5,027 nucleotides of DNA, from contig BEIR01000116.1 in NCBI GenBank assembly GCA_002898855.1, forward strand, positions 1 through 5,027. The letters are read 5' to 3'. Position 1 is the first letter of the stretch. Each line of letters opens with the position of its first letter. The stretch is from a bacterium HR41. Its GTDB lineage: Bacteria > Actinomycetota > Thermoleophilia > Solirubrobacterales > Thermoleophilaceae. The notes under the pieces were generated by a model. That model was given only the letters and a program-made list of their open reading frames with translations. It ran no database searches and had not been told where the DNA came from. The translations under genes were made by a program, and so were the position numbers. This document shows positions 4,962-5,027 of this stretch, piece after piece.

Positions 4962-5027
4962 ATGTTCTATGCCGGCCTGGATCTTGGCAAGAGGCATTCC
5001 TACCTGGCGGTGGTGGACGAGGGGGGT
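4962..5027 (+). CDS. IS110-family transposase (DEDD recombinase), N-terminus, cut by the window edge
   Basis: Only the first 22 codons are present, and the frame is open to the window end. The peptide YAGLDLGKRHSYLAVVDE is the characteristic start of IS110-family proteins: a RuvC-like strand carrying the first catalytic aspartate (D7 in GLDLGK), then a second strand ending in a turn. These enzymes have a DEDD N-terminal domain and a C-terminal serine-containing Tnp domain, and are guided by a bridge RNA encoded in the non-coding end of the element. The C-terminal half, intactness and the right end of the IS lie outside the window. ATG 4962 follows AGGAGG at 4946-4951. The resemblance is strong for so short a fragment, but RuvC-like folds of other families share parts of it. 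Confidence 0.8.
   Translation, partial: MFYAGLDLGKRHSYLAVVDEGG

Overview
This is a GC-rich bacterial window. It carries a damage-tolerance DNA polymerase operon on the left, a toxin-antitoxin pair in the middle right, and the start of an IS110-family insertion sequence at the right edge. All genes I can support lie on the + strand. The mixture of very high GC, frequent AGG arginine codons, a Y-family/DUF6504/DnaE2 gene order, and AbrB-PIN plus IS110 accessory genes made me think of a Chloroflexota lineage. That is an impression from recall, and a GC-rich actinomycete or an uncultured relative is also possible.

Bases 1-3586 form a tightly packed operon. The C-terminal end of a probable Y-family polymerase (ImuB/DinB-like) stops at 166. 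A 107-residue DUF6504-like protein (163-486) overlaps it by 4 bp (GTGA). A complete 1035-residue DnaE2/ImuC-type error-prone polymerase (479-3586) overlaps that by 8 bp. DnaE2 and its Y-family partner work together in SOS-induced mutagenic translesion synthesis, so the three genes are probably translationally coupled parts of one mutasome. The operon promoter, and any LexA site, would lie upstream of the window.

Bases 3587-4135 contain no convincing gene. The left part (3587-3894) is GC-rich with short hairpins and no clear terminator. The right part holds a striking inverted-repeat element at about 3895-4091: perfect 21-bp arms at 3915-3935 and 4054-4074, with imperfect outward extensions. 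The arms enclose about 118 bp that can form several nested hairpins. It looks like a MITE or a strongly structured RNA/DNA element.

Bases 4136-4848 are a type II toxin-antitoxin operon: an AbrB/SpoVT-type antitoxin and a PIN-domain (VapC-like) toxin that starts at TTG inside the antitoxin stop codon. The toxin has an unusual four-cysteine, zinc-knuckle-like insertion just before its third acidic motif. A plausible promoter (4083-4112) partly coincides with the right end of the inverted-repeat element.

Bases 4849-5027 hold an intergenic stretch with an extended -10 box and a hairpin that buries the Shine-Dalgarno sequence, then the first 22 codons of an IS110-family transposase/recombinase. 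This short leader is the probable left end of the IS. Base composition relaxes from the polymerase operon into the accessory part, with more AT and more ATA and GTA codons, consistent with later acquisition.
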